This document shows, piece after piece, positions 11,442 through 21,586 of a stretch of DNA of 64,000 nucleotides (position 1 is its first letter; each line of letters opens with the position of its first letter). Origin of the DNA: Canna indica (taxonomy: Eukaryota > Streptophyta > Magnoliopsida > Zingiberales > Cannaceae); assembly GCA_034359265.1 (NCBI GenBank), contig CP136892.1, positions 81,088,001 to 81,152,000 on the forward strand, in the 5' to 3' direction. A program made the position numbers and the translations under genes. The notes beneath the pieces are model-generated. The model had not been told where the DNA came from and searched no databases. It saw only the letters and a list, made by a program, of their open reading frames with translations.

Positions 11442-13681
11442 ATTCATTTGGAATGAGTATAATTTTTATGGAGCCTCTCGTAGAAATAAATTTAGTCTTA
11501 TTAAATCCGAACCTAATATGTTTAAAAATGAACTTAAAATAAGAGTGAATATATATTATAAAAGAGTGAACTTCATACTTTTGCTTTAAATTAATCTTAT
11601 ATTAGGTTTACTCAGAATTAGAGCTCTATAAAATTTTATAGAGTCCGACCCATAAATTAATTCTAGGAGTCCGACTCTATAAAAATTCTATGGAGTTAGG
11701 GTCCCATCGTAGTTTTTTCCATTTGAAATGGTGAGCTAATTAACTCCATTTTTAGGACCCATGTACTACAATGGGCTCTACCACTTCTTCTACCAATACA
11801 ACCCCAACGCCGCCGTGTGGGGCAACATCCACTGGGCCCACTCCGTCTCCGTCGATCTCATCAACTGGGCCCCCCTCGACCTCGCCCTCGCGCCCACCGA
11901 CCCCTTCGACGCCTACGGCGTCTGGTCCGGCTCCGCTACTATTCTCCCCGGCGACGGGCCCGTCATCCTCTACACCGGCATCAGCTCCGAAAACCAGCAG
12001 GTCCAAAACGTCGCAGTCCCCACCAACCTCTCCGACCCGCTCCTCCGTCAATGGACCAAGCCCGACTTCAACCCCTTGCTGGCGCCCGTCAACGGCATCA
12101 ACTCCACCCTCTTCCGCGATCCTACGACGGCCTGGATCGCCGCCGACGGGCGGTGGAGGATCGCCGTCGGAGCGCAGATAGCGACGAAGGGAATGGCTTT
12201 GCTTTACAGGAGCGCAGACTTCGTGCACTGGGAGATGGCGGCCTCGCCGTTGTATTCCTCGAGCATTCCCAGCCCCATGTGGGAATGCCCGGACTTCTTC
12301 CCGGTGCTGCTGAAGGGAAGAGAGGGGTTGGACACTTCGGCGAATTCGGAGGAGGTGAAGCATGTACTGAAGATGAGCTTGTATTTGAAAGACTCTGATC
12401 ATTATATCTTGGGGAGGTACGATGAGGAGAAGGACATCTTTGTGCCGGACAATGCTACGGATGACTACCAAAAGTGGTCGAGATATGATTATGGAAAATT
12501 CTATGCTTCGAAGACATTTTTCGACCCAAAGAAGAAGAGGAGGATCTTGTGGGGATGGTTGAATGAATCTGACAGTGAGAGTGACAGTATTGCAAAAGGG
12601 TGGGCTGGGATGCAGGTGATCAATCTCCAGTCTTCTTGTACTCTTCAAAAGTGTCGTTCTAATTTGCTTTTGGAAGATATCAGTAATATTTGAGTGTCCC
12701 TGCAGATAGTTCCCAGAACAATTTGGCTAGATAGCAATGGAAAGCAGCTGCTTCAGTGGCCTGTTGAAGAAGTCAACTCCTTAAGAAGAAATGAGATTCA
12801 TTTGCATGATTTGGAGCTCAAACCAGCTGCACTTTATGAGATCAAAGGAGCAAAAGCTTCACAGGCTAGTACATGATCCAATTTAATTTGTTACTGAGTT
12901 AACCTTGAAAAGTATTGTAAATATCTCAATTTCTGATTGTTTTGGTTGTGCTGTGCTCTTAATCTCCAAACAGGCAGATGTTGAGGTTGACTTTGAGCTG
13001 CCAAGTCTAGAAAGAGCACAACTCTTCGATCCTACTTGGGAAATGGATGCCCCCGGACTCTGCAGTCAAGAAGATGCTTCAGTTCAAGGTGGAATTGGAC
13101 CCTTTGGGCTGCTGGTTTTGGCCTCAGAAAATTTGGAGGAACACACTGCTGTGTTCTTCAGAATCTACAAAGATCAAGACCAATTTAAAGTCCTCATGTG
13201 CTCTGATCAGAGAAGGCAAGTCATTTTTCATTTGCAAATCATCAATTAGGCTATATTTTGTTCCTAATATTGTGTATTATACCCGAATCAGGTCATCTTT
13301 GCGGCCGGAGATAGACAAGCAAGTGTATGGAGTCTTCTTAGACATGGACCTTGAAAAGGAAGGAAAAATTTCTCTCAGAACCTTGGTGAGTATTCATTTC
13401 TGCGTATATTTATATAGATCTTGTCAAGGTTATGAACTGAATGTTTCTGAATTATGTGGCAGATTGATCATTCAGTCATCGAAAATTTTGGCGGTGGCGG
13501 GCGAGCATGCATCACTGCTAGGGTTTATCCTGCATTTTTTCTGAATGCCAGCAGTACTCATATTTACATGTTCAACAATGGTTTGGAATCTACGGTGGTG
13601 AGGCTTAAGGCTTGGGACATGGCCAATGCTAGGTTGAACCTGAAGGTTGAAGAACTTAGTGTGGAAAAACAAGATTTTTGA
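9472..13681 (+). CDS. GH32 gene A: cell-wall invertase-like, probable fructan exohydrolase type
   Basis: Seven exons: 9472-9652, 11128-11136, 11756-12615, 12706-12864, 12974-13215, 13292-13385, 13463-13681 (1764 nt, 587 aa). Exon 2 is the 9-bp mini-exon for DPN. An N-terminal hydrophobic signal peptide (about residues 9-28) points to the apoplast. The five-bladed propeller domain has the nucleophile D61 (NDPNG), WSGSAT at 120-125, the transition-state stabiliser D185 (FRDP) and acid/base E240 in WECPDF; the Pro is typical of cell-wall enzymes. A C-terminal beta-sandwich follows. At the Asp239 site of Arabidopsis cwINV1 it has Y273, and D276 replaces the partner Lys. In family studies such enzymes do not cleave sucrose efficiently and act as fructan exohydrolases or are inactive. 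Introns 4 and 5 start with GC rather than GT. The substrate is inferred, not shown. Confidence 0.92.
11128..11136 (+). other. 9-bp mini-exon of gene A (DPN codons)
   Basis: The exon ATCCAAATG is flanked by AG and GT. Joined to exon 1 (ending ATTAATG) and exon 3 (starting GACCC) it gives Asn-Asp-Pro-Asn-Gly, the beta-fructosidase motif with the catalytic nucleophile. Equivalent mini-exons are at 14820-14828 (gene B), 22162-22170 (gene C) and 46456-46464 (gene D). Such a mini-exon is a known hallmark of plant acid invertase genes. Confidence 0.93.
11150..11725. repeat. MITE-like duplicated units and (AT)n microsatellite in gene A intron 2
   Basis: Intron 2 (11137-11755) is filled by two related units separated by an (AT)n run at about 11406-11438. 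Both contain segments reading CGACTCCATAAA or CTCCATAAAATT, and blocks such as GAGTGAACCTAATA; the inverted partner GACTCTATAAAAATTC lies near 11672. This suggests a MITE pair or a tandem duplication, but borders are not resolved. Confidence 0.45.
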
Positions 13682-14190
13682 ACACACTTTCATCATTATC
13701 TCTTCCAAATTATTCACTTCATTGATTCAAGTTTATATAAAAAGAAAGTGATGTTCAAGTTTTGGTGATTGTTGTTGCCAATGTGCTTGAGAAATGCGTA
13801 TTATAGACTGAACTGAGAACTGTTTTGGTTCTACATTTGTATTGTTTACTTAAGTTGAGCTAAAAAGTTAATAACAGTGATTTTAACATGAAAATACAAG
13901 ATACTTCTAATATTAGGATTGATATAGCTGCCCCATCTGGCATGAGATTAAGGCTTAGTTGTTGCGAAATGTTAAATCACTGGTATTTAGGTGGCAAATG
14001 ACATGGCAGCCTACTGAATCCACGTAGGAATGACATGGCAAATGACATTAAAATGCAGTGCTAATTAGTAAAAAAAGAGCATATTGCATGAGTTTTTCAT
14101 CTCCAATCACAAACCTGGGCATCAAATTTAGGATTCCCAACAAATTGGCAACAATATATTTTTAATTTAAATTTTACACACTAACTACTT
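13682..14190. other. 3' region of gene A and spacer to gene B
   Basis: This holds the likely 3' UTR of gene A and a short spacer. No other gene is seen. A segment near 13975-14060 contains repeated GGCAAATGACATGGCA-like words, a small local duplication. Confidence 0.5.
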
Positions 14191-14480
14191 TCTGAAGCTT
14201 GTAGTTTCATCTCCTTCATCAAAGTTTACGTTTTCTTTTGTCATTTAGTCAAGAAATCAAAGTGAGATTAGCCTCTAATGATGACATATGCTAATTCTGA
14301 TTCAATATGAGGTGGGTGTCAGCCTCCATTTGTTGCATGAGATTAATTTAATGACCATCACTTGAAGTATTTCCATAACTTCAATTTAAAATGACCAACA
14401 AATTTAGAAGACTCCAATTGACTATATATATGAAGCTTTCAAGGTCTCTAACCCAATCCTTTTTTCTCCAAGCTCTTCTA
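14191..14480 (+). promoter_or_regulatory. Proximal promoter of GH32 gene B, with TATA box
   Basis: TATATATA is at 14423-14430, 51 bp before the chosen ATG, the same spacing as in gene A. The preceding 230 bp resemble the gene A promoter block. An in-frame upstream ATG at 14391 lies before the TATA box and so cannot be the translation start of this transcript. Confidence 0.65.
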
Positions 14481-14831
14481 ATGGAGAGTTGCTGCAGGTA
14501 TTGCTTGGTATGGGTCTTCTTCTTCCTCTTTTTGGGTTATGGAGTTGAATCCTCCTTAGCAAACAAGGTTTACAGGACTGCTTACCATTTCCAACCTCCT
14601 AAGAATTGGATTAATGGTGTGTGTTCTCTGCTTGTAGACTTCTTAGTTATCTTGATGTTTTAATTTGATATTAAGTTTTGATTGTTTAGTTTTTATGAGA
14701 TACTATAGTTTTCAATCCCTATGTTTATCATCAGTTTAATTAGGGGTAATCAAACTCAACTTATTAATTTTCATTTTCTTTGCATGAATTGAAATCCATA
14801 CTTGGGACAACTTGAGCAGACCCAAATGGTA

Positions 14832-14866
<35 letters not shown>

Positions 14867-17248
14867 TGAAATCGGTTAACCGAACCACAAACCGGTTTCG
14901 GATAGTGGATTTGTGGTTCGGTTTCGATTAGCAAAATCCAAAAACCGATTAAAATCGGATCGTAGATAATTGGTAACCAAAACGATTATATGTTTCGGTT
15001 ATCGGATATCCGCAATTAATCGGTAACCGGAATATATATAATATTAATAATTATATATGTTAAATAATTATCTATATTTGAAATTTACTAATCTGGTTAC
15101 CTTTTTACTAATCGGCTAATCGGTTAGTATCCGAATCGAATTTATCGATTTTAGTTATTCGACGGATAACCGTAATGAACCTCTTTTGATTTTGATTTTA
15201 GATACTAATTTTTGAAATAAAAAAAAAATCAATTTTAATTAATGATTTTTAATCAATTTTGATTTTGATTAATCATAAAAAATATGATTAATTGAACCTT
15301 GTCATTCCTGCGCGCTCTCTCTCTCTATGAAATGAGCTTACTTCATTGATTCCCAGGACCCATGTACTACAATGGCCTCTACCACTTCTTCTACCAGTAC
15401 AATCCCAATGCTGCCGTCTGGGGCAACATCCACTGGGCCCACTCCGTCTCCGTAGACCTCATCAACTGGGCCCCCCTCGACCTCGCCCTCGCCCCCACCG
15501 CCCAGTTCGACATTAACGGCGTCTTTTCCGGCTCCGCCACCATCCTCCCCGGCGACACGCCCGTAATCCTCTACACAGGCGCGGACTCCAATGACCAGCA
15601 AGTCCAAAACATAGCATTCCCGGCCAACCTCTCCGACCCGTTCCTCCGTCAATGGACCAAGCCCGACTTCAACCCCCTCTTGGTGGCCGTCAACGACATC
15701 GACTCCGCCGAATTCCGCGACCCTACGACAGCCTGGCTCGCCGAGGACGGGCGGTGGAGGATCGCTATTGGAGCTCTGATAGAGAATAGGGGAACGGCTT
15801 TACTTTACAGGAGCGCGGACTTCGTGCACTGGGAGAGGGCGGATTCGCCGTTGCATTCCTCGAGCATTTCCAGCTCCATGTGGGAATGCCCGGACTTCTT
15901 CCCGGTGCTGCTGAAGGGAAGAGAGGGGTTGGACACATCGGCGGATTCGGAGGAGGTGAAGCATGTGTTCAAGATGAGCTTGTCTGCGGAAAACTCTGAT
16001 CATTATATGTTGGGAAAGTATGACCAGGCGAAGGACATCTTTGTGCCGGATGACTGTCGGAGGTGGTTGACATATGACCATGGGAAATTCTATGCTTCGA
16101 AGTCATTTTTTGATTCGAAGAAGAAGAGGAGGATCTTGTGGGCATGGGTGACTGAATGCGACAGTGAGAGTGATGATGTTGCAAAAGGGTGGGCTGGGAT
16201 CCAGGTGATTTCCTTTGTTCTTGTAATCGGTTCATTGGTCAAATCTGTCATGCTTGTTTACATTTAAGTGTGCCCGCAGACAGTTCCCAGGACAATTTGG
16301 CTCGATAGCAGTGAGAAGCAGCTGCTTCAGTGGCCAGTTGAAGAAGTTGAATCTCTAAGAAGAAATGAAATCCATTTACATGACTTGGAGCTCAAACCAG
16401 CTGCTCTTTATGAGATCAAAGGAGTAAAAGCTTCACAGGCGAGTGCATTATCAAATCTAATTGCTGAGTTAACCCTGAGCTAGCATCTAAAACTTTCCAA
16501 TTTTTGATATCTTTGGTTGTGTTTTGCTCTTGATCTCCACACAGGCAGATGTGGAGGTTGACTTTGAGCTGCCAAGCTTAGAAAGAGCACAACCCTTTGA
16601 TCCTTCTCGGGCAGTGGATGCTGCTAAACTCTGCAGTCAAGAAGATGCTTCAGTTCAAAGTGGAATTGGACCCTTTGGGCTTCTTGTTTTGGCCTCGGAA
16701 AACATGGAGGAACAAACTGCCGTCTACTTCAGAATCTACAAAGATAAGCACAAATTCAAAGTCCTCATGTGCTCTGATCAGAGAAGGTAAGTCATTTTCC
16801 TTTCGCGATATTGTGGATTAGGCAACATTTTTTTTCCTAATTTCACTGTGTATTATGTCGGAAGCAGGTCATCTCTGCGGCCAGAAATAGACAAACAAGT
16901 CTATGGAGTCTTTTTGGACATGGACCTTGGAAAGGAAGGAAAAATTTCTCTGAGAACCTTGGTGAGTATCTAGTTCTGCAAATGTAGATCTTGCTGAGGT
17001 TATGAACTCAATGTTTTTGAATTGTTCCTGCATGGCAGATTGATCATTCGGTTATCGAAAGCTTCGGCGGCGAGGGGCGAGGATGCATCACTGCTAGAGT
17101 TTATCCTTCATTTTTGCTCACTGCCAGCACTCATCTTTATGTGTTCAACAATGACTTGGATTATGTGATGGTGTCAAGGCTTAAGGCATGGCACATGGTC
17201 AAAGCAAAGTTGAACTTGAAACCTGAAGAGCTTGGTGTGGAAAACTAG
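14481..17248 (+). CDS. GH32 gene B: cell-wall invertase-like, probable fructan exohydrolase type
   Basis: Seven exons: 14481-14616, 14820-14828, 15357-16204, 16280-16438, 16545-16786, 16868-16961, 17039-17248 (1698 nt, 565 aa). It is the closest paralogue of gene A. The signal peptide is followed by a shorter linker (about 15 residues shorter than A). Catalytic residues are D46 (NDPNG), D170 (FRDP) and E225 (WECPDF). The Asp239 site of cwINV1 is S258 and its partner is N261, so a sucrose-hydrolysing role is unlikely by the known rule. The conserved WSGSAT box reads FSGSAT (Trp to Phe at 105), which may alter the active-site pocket. Intron 4 begins with GC. The reading frame is intact and the gene looks functional. 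Confidence 0.92.
14835..15345. repeat. (CT)n tract and AT-rich MITE-like repeat in gene B intron 2
   Basis: A (CT)n microsatellite is at about 14837-14863, directly after the mini-exon. It is followed, up to about 15190, by a sequence built from AACCGGTTAACCGAA-like and TATCGGATATCC-like words, the pattern of a hAT-type MITE with low-complexity arms. No TSD was found, so the class is uncertain. Confidence 0.45.
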
Positions 17249-17429
17249 ATTTCTGAAGACACTCTGGTCACTTTCTTCCCCAAATTACTCCATTGATTGA
17301 AGTTATACTGGTTCAAGTTATATATAAGAGAGAGTGAAGAAATATATTGATCTTACATTATTGTTGTTTATTTACGTTGATATTAAATTTAGTAGCAGAA
17401 AAGAAATGGGTTTAGAAGAGTTTTAGGAG

Positions 17430-18530
17430 TTGTTGGGTTAGAGAAAACTATATTTTGTTTAGTTTCAATGAAAATGAAAATTTGATTCGATCTTTAATTT
17501 TCAATTTTTTGAAAACACATTTGGTTAATGAAAATAACATCAATTTTAATTGATTGAAACAAGTGAATACTTATTTGATTATAAAAAATAATATTAATTT
17601 TCATTAAATAATTTTAATAGTAATTTGATATTGAATAAATAGTAAATTAATTCACGTGAAAGAGTTCATAAATCTTAATATGATTGTAGAATAAAATCGC
17701 ATACTCATATAAATAAGAGAAATCACTATCCAACATTATAATTTGAATTACAAACAACTAAAATAAATTGACTAAAAAATTAAAATATGAATTTTCGTAT
17801 CCTTTGTAAATAAATTAAAAATTAATTATTATTATTTTAAAAAATGAATAACTCTAGTGATTCATATTATTATCTTCTTAGTGTAATTGTCAATTTTATT
17901 TTATAATTGAATTATTATAAATATGGAAAAAAAAGTTTTATAAGTTTATAAAATATTAATTATGTATTTGTAGTTAATTTATAAAATTACTATTTTCTAA
18001 TATTATTGTAAAATATTTGTAAGATCTCGTTAAGTTATTGATAATTTATATTTTTAAAAATTAAAATCAAATATTAAATATTATAAAATTTCAAAAAAAT
18101 CAATGATCTAAAATTAGTTTTGATTAAATTATAAATAGACTGACTTTAATAAAAAATGAGTTATTTTAATATTAGGTTTGACTTAATTAGATATAAATTG
18201 ATCTAATTAATTTATTAATTTAAGATAATAATTTGAGTTGAAAATGGTGATTTTAATTATAATTTTTATAAATTATATATAGTTTAATTTATTTTATATG
18301 TTAAAAGTTTTTATAATTATAAGTTTACCAATATATATATTTTAATATCGAAATCGATAGTCTCGAAACTATATAAAATAATTTTATTGTCTTTCAATTC
18401 TTATTATGAAATTTGGTTTCATTAAAACTCATTTTCATTTTAGTTTCAATTTAGTTTCATGAAAATATTGAACCAAGTAAGTTTTCATAAACTGTTTCAA
18501 TTTCAGACTTTTTCATTAAACAAACAACCC
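17430..18530. repeat. AT-rich MITE-like element, copy 1
   Basis: About 1.1 kb, ending in degenerate inverted termini (TTGGGTTAGAGAAAAC on the left; CATTAAACAAACAACCCAA on the right). Long stretches match 25495-26215 in inverted orientation by eye, for example GAATACTTATTTGATTAT against the complement of ATAATTAAATAAGTATTC. Copy 1 carries about 300 bp extra near 17780-18100. No coding capacity. The superfamily is not settled. Confidence 0.7.
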
Positions 18531-18619
18531 AATGATGAAGAAGGATTATTTTGAAGTTGTTGATCGAATATTGAGGGATATAATCAAGATTTGAGCAACC
18601 TTTCGAAGGAAAATGAATA

Positions 18620-19125
18620 TTTTTAGAGAGTTGATTTTAAAGAGATTCTGTCTCTTGTACCCAAAGGGTCAAGACAAGATATTGTGCATGCTACCATTAA
18701 TTCATCTTATTTGTGAAGATATTGTATGAGATGCTAACATTAACAAGACATATATAAGGTTGCACTCAGGAAATTCACCGTATCAAGCAGTGAAAATGAG
18801 ACCCTTGGTGATGCTAATGATGGGGATGTTAATATAAAGAGTCCTGATGATTTATTCATAGAAAAAATTGGTGATCCACTTGCTGCAACTGTGAATGTCA
18901 TTTATCTATTATTTTTGAACAATATGAGTGATCTCAATTACTTGCACCACAGAGCTATGTTAGTACCTACCAATGGAATAGTTCAAAAGATGAATAATTT
19001 TATATTATCTTTGATTCTTGATGAAATAAAAATTTATCTCAATTTTGACAGCCCTTGTTTATCGGATGATGAATGTCATTCAATTAATGACATTCATACG
19101 AATTGAAGCTCAAACTCGGTATTCC
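18620..19125 (+). pseudogene. Helitron PIF1-like helicase fragment
   Basis: Two recognisable pieces of the C-terminal helicase region of plant Helitron Rep/helicase proteins are present. At about 18650-18770 the translation reads RQDIVHATINSSYL followed by stops. At about 18825-19105 it reads like the conserved segment with IGDPLAATVNVIYL, RAMLVPTNGIV and NNFILSLILDE. In Helitrons this segment precedes helicase motif VI. In-frame stops show it is dead. The rest of the element is not recognisable here. Confidence 0.75.
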
Positions 19126-19872
19126 CATCATGTTATTTTTGAGAAACATAGATCAATCTTCGTGTCTATGCAACGAGATGAGGTTAAATGTTTGACTTGG
19201 ATTGAGTTTGGTCTAATTACAGATGGCATGTCAATCCAATGTGGATTTAATAGTTTGCCATGAGATCAGTCACCTAGGCGAACTAACAATTATTTAATTG
19301 CAATTAGCTGCAAACAGCCCGGTTCGCATCAATTTAAGACGGTTCAGCTCAGATCTGATGCAATTGGAATCGGTTCAAGAGCTGATTCAACAGAATCAGA
19401 CTTCACTCATAATAATTGTCACCGGTTCAAATTTAGTTCAGCTCAAATTAATTCGGTTCAGTATCAATTAAGTTGGCTCACATAAAATTAATCGGACTCC
19501 ATCTTACGAGGGGTTATTGCCTACTGGTTCAGGCTCGCCTGATTTTATGAATTGTTTCGGGCTGGGTGGTCCTCGGGAGTGTCCGGGGGCCACACTTGGG
19601 GCCATAGTTAAGTTAGGCTTGCCCCTGCGCGTTTTATTTTATTTGTTTTTAATTTGGGTCAGAGATTGATTCAAATTAGATTCGAATTGAATCTAACGAA
19701 TTCGACTGAACTCAAATCGGAATTCATTTGATAAAGATATAATTTGTTGAATCAGATCATATAGAATTAGGCTTGAACCTGCTCATTGGATTTGGTGGAC
19801 TCAATCAAGCAATTGGGCCGAGCGCAACCTTTTTCTGATGGTGCGCTGCACATGGTGCAGCCATTTCCAATG
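19126..19872. other. Spacer with unclassified repeats
   Basis: No gene seen. The stretch 19300-19500 has many GGTTCA/CAGCTCA words and resembles 21220-21350, perhaps two parts of one eroded repeat separated by later insertions. Confidence 0.35.
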
Positions 19873-19880
19873 GCCACGCT

Positions 19881-20410
19881 TATGGGTGACAATTTTATCC
19901 GCATCCGCTAACTAAAAATCGCATCCGCATCATATTCGATCCATATCTGCAAGTAAAAATGGATATGGATACGGATACGGATTTAGAAAACTTATATCCG
20001 CGCGGATATGGTGCGGATACGAATATGGCTGTGGATCCGCACCGTATCCGCACCGTCTATCCACGTCTCTGAATTATTATTTTGCACGTATAAGTTATTA
20101 ATATATATAAGAGCTCTATGGTAATTTCATGTCAAGATGAATTTTAAAATATATTATATATTTATTTTGGATCAATGAATTAGTATTTTATTAATTTTTT
20201 TAATTAAATATATAATTTTAATATTTTTTTATTAAATACGGTGCGGATACGAATGCGGTGCGGATATCCGTATTTGAAACGGTGCGGATATGGATATCCA
20301 TATTCACATCCGTAGCGAATACGATGCGGATACGGATGGATGGATATGGGGTGCAGTGCGAATACAGATAATCCAGTATCCGCATCGTATCCGCTCCGTT
20401 GCCGGCCCTA
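19881..20410. mobile_element. hAT-type MITE
   Basis: A perfect 8-bp duplication GCCACGCT lies at 19873-19880 and 20411-20418. Ends read TATGGGTGACAA and, on the other strand, TAGGGCCGGCAAC. The 530-bp interior has GC-rich arms of repeated GGATACGGATA and GCGGATACG units around an AT-rich centre. Non-coding. The termini resemble those of the diverged copy at about 30790-31285. Confidence 0.9.
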
Positions 20411-20589
20411 GCCACGCTGCCTCAATTGCTCAAGCAATTAAAGGCAGCAATAGCATTACATATTTGTATAAATATTTAATGTGTCAACACATTAAAAGTT
20501 ATCATTGGACTTTTTCCTCTGCACGCACATCAATTACCGCCTCTTGCACAAACCTCGATCCAAATCTTTCAATTTCTTAGGTCAAAAAT

Positions 20590-21100
20590 AGTATCGCAGT
20601 CGTGTGATTTAATCGGGCGCCTCTTCTCTACGCATTATAAAATAGAGTCTAACGTGTAGTTTCAGATCATCCCATACGAGAATTTTATAGATTCAAAAAA
20701 TTAAGAGTATCGCTACGATTCTTTTCCTAAGGAGTGCCCCTTTTTAGTTTTTGACGTACAGTAATATGAGTTCAGTTTTAAGACAGATCTTACATAGACA
20801 ATGCATCTACTCCGTATCACTTTCAGGTTCAATTAATTTAAGATAGTTTGTTATATTCTGAAGAAAATTTAGATTATTGCATTCTTATTGTAAAAGTTTT
20901 TTTTTTTCTGAATTTAATAAAACAGTCTTCTCTTCTCTCTGTGAACGTAGGATCGGCATCCCGTCGAGTTCGAACCACGTTAATCCACTTGTGTCTTTTA
21001 TTTTTTTGCATTATTATTATCGGATTTGGTTTTCTATTTTTTTTTTTCGGGTTCGGATTTTGTAGATTTGCAGGAAATTATTCTAAATTTTCTAACTATT
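20590..21100. repeat. Possible LTR fragment (Ty1/copia-like R-U5 pattern)
   Basis: Near 20935-20990 the pattern CTCTCTGTGAACGTAGG followed by TCGAACCACGTTAATC is like the R-U5 part of many plant copia LTRs. No TSD or boundaries were found. Two overlapping small ORFs here have no recognisable similarity and are taken as chance. Confidence 0.4.
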
Positions 21101-21369
21101 TGTATTTTATTTATTTAGAATCTATTGAAATGAAATGAAATGAAATGAAGCGTGTAACCTAATCTCACTTTATTCAGAAAAAGAAAAGAAAAAGTTTATT
21201 CACAGTTGACTGAAAAAAAAAAAGTTGGTTCACATAAAATTGACTTAGCTCAAATGTAGACGGAGATGATTCACACGTAATTGTCTTGAATTCATATAAA
21301 ATTGACTCAGATCAGAATTTGGTTCCACTCAGGTTCAGCTTCCAATCAATTCTCAACAGCAAGTATTAC

Positions 21370-21586
21370 TCCCAAATGCTGACAAAAGCAAGTTTTGATT
21401 CAGCAGAGATGAGGTGTCATCCAAGAAACCAATAGCTTCGAATTCTACAGAGATTATTTAATTATGCCATCATATGTAGTTCTACCATTTTAAAATGATA
21501 TTATTTTATAAGTAGAATTTGTCGACTTTGTGCTATCATAACTCATCCAAGATTGTTGGTGTGCCCCTTCTTTTTTTAAACTTCTC
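21370..21586 (+). promoter_or_regulatory. Proximal promoter of GH32 gene C, with TATA-like box
   Basis: TATAAGTA is at 21507-21514, 73 bp before the ATG. A diverged copy of the promoter block seen at genes A and B is present (AATGCTGACA, GATTCAGCAGAGATGAGG, CCATTTTAAAATGA). Confidence 0.55.

Noticed and set aside
11752..12648. 298-codon ORF on the minus strand opposite gene A exon 3, and the similar ones opposite genes B to D
   Set aside because: Shadow of the GC-rich coding strand. The plus-strand frame has all GH32 motifs.
14391..14480. Upstream in-frame ATG for gene B
   Set aside because: The TATA box is at 14423-14430, after this ATG, and genes A and C start at the equivalent of 14481 (MESCC/METCC).
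20930..21000. tRNA-like GTTCGAACC word
   Set aside because: No acceptor stem or anticodon arm could be built around it. It fits the R-U5 pattern of an LTR better.
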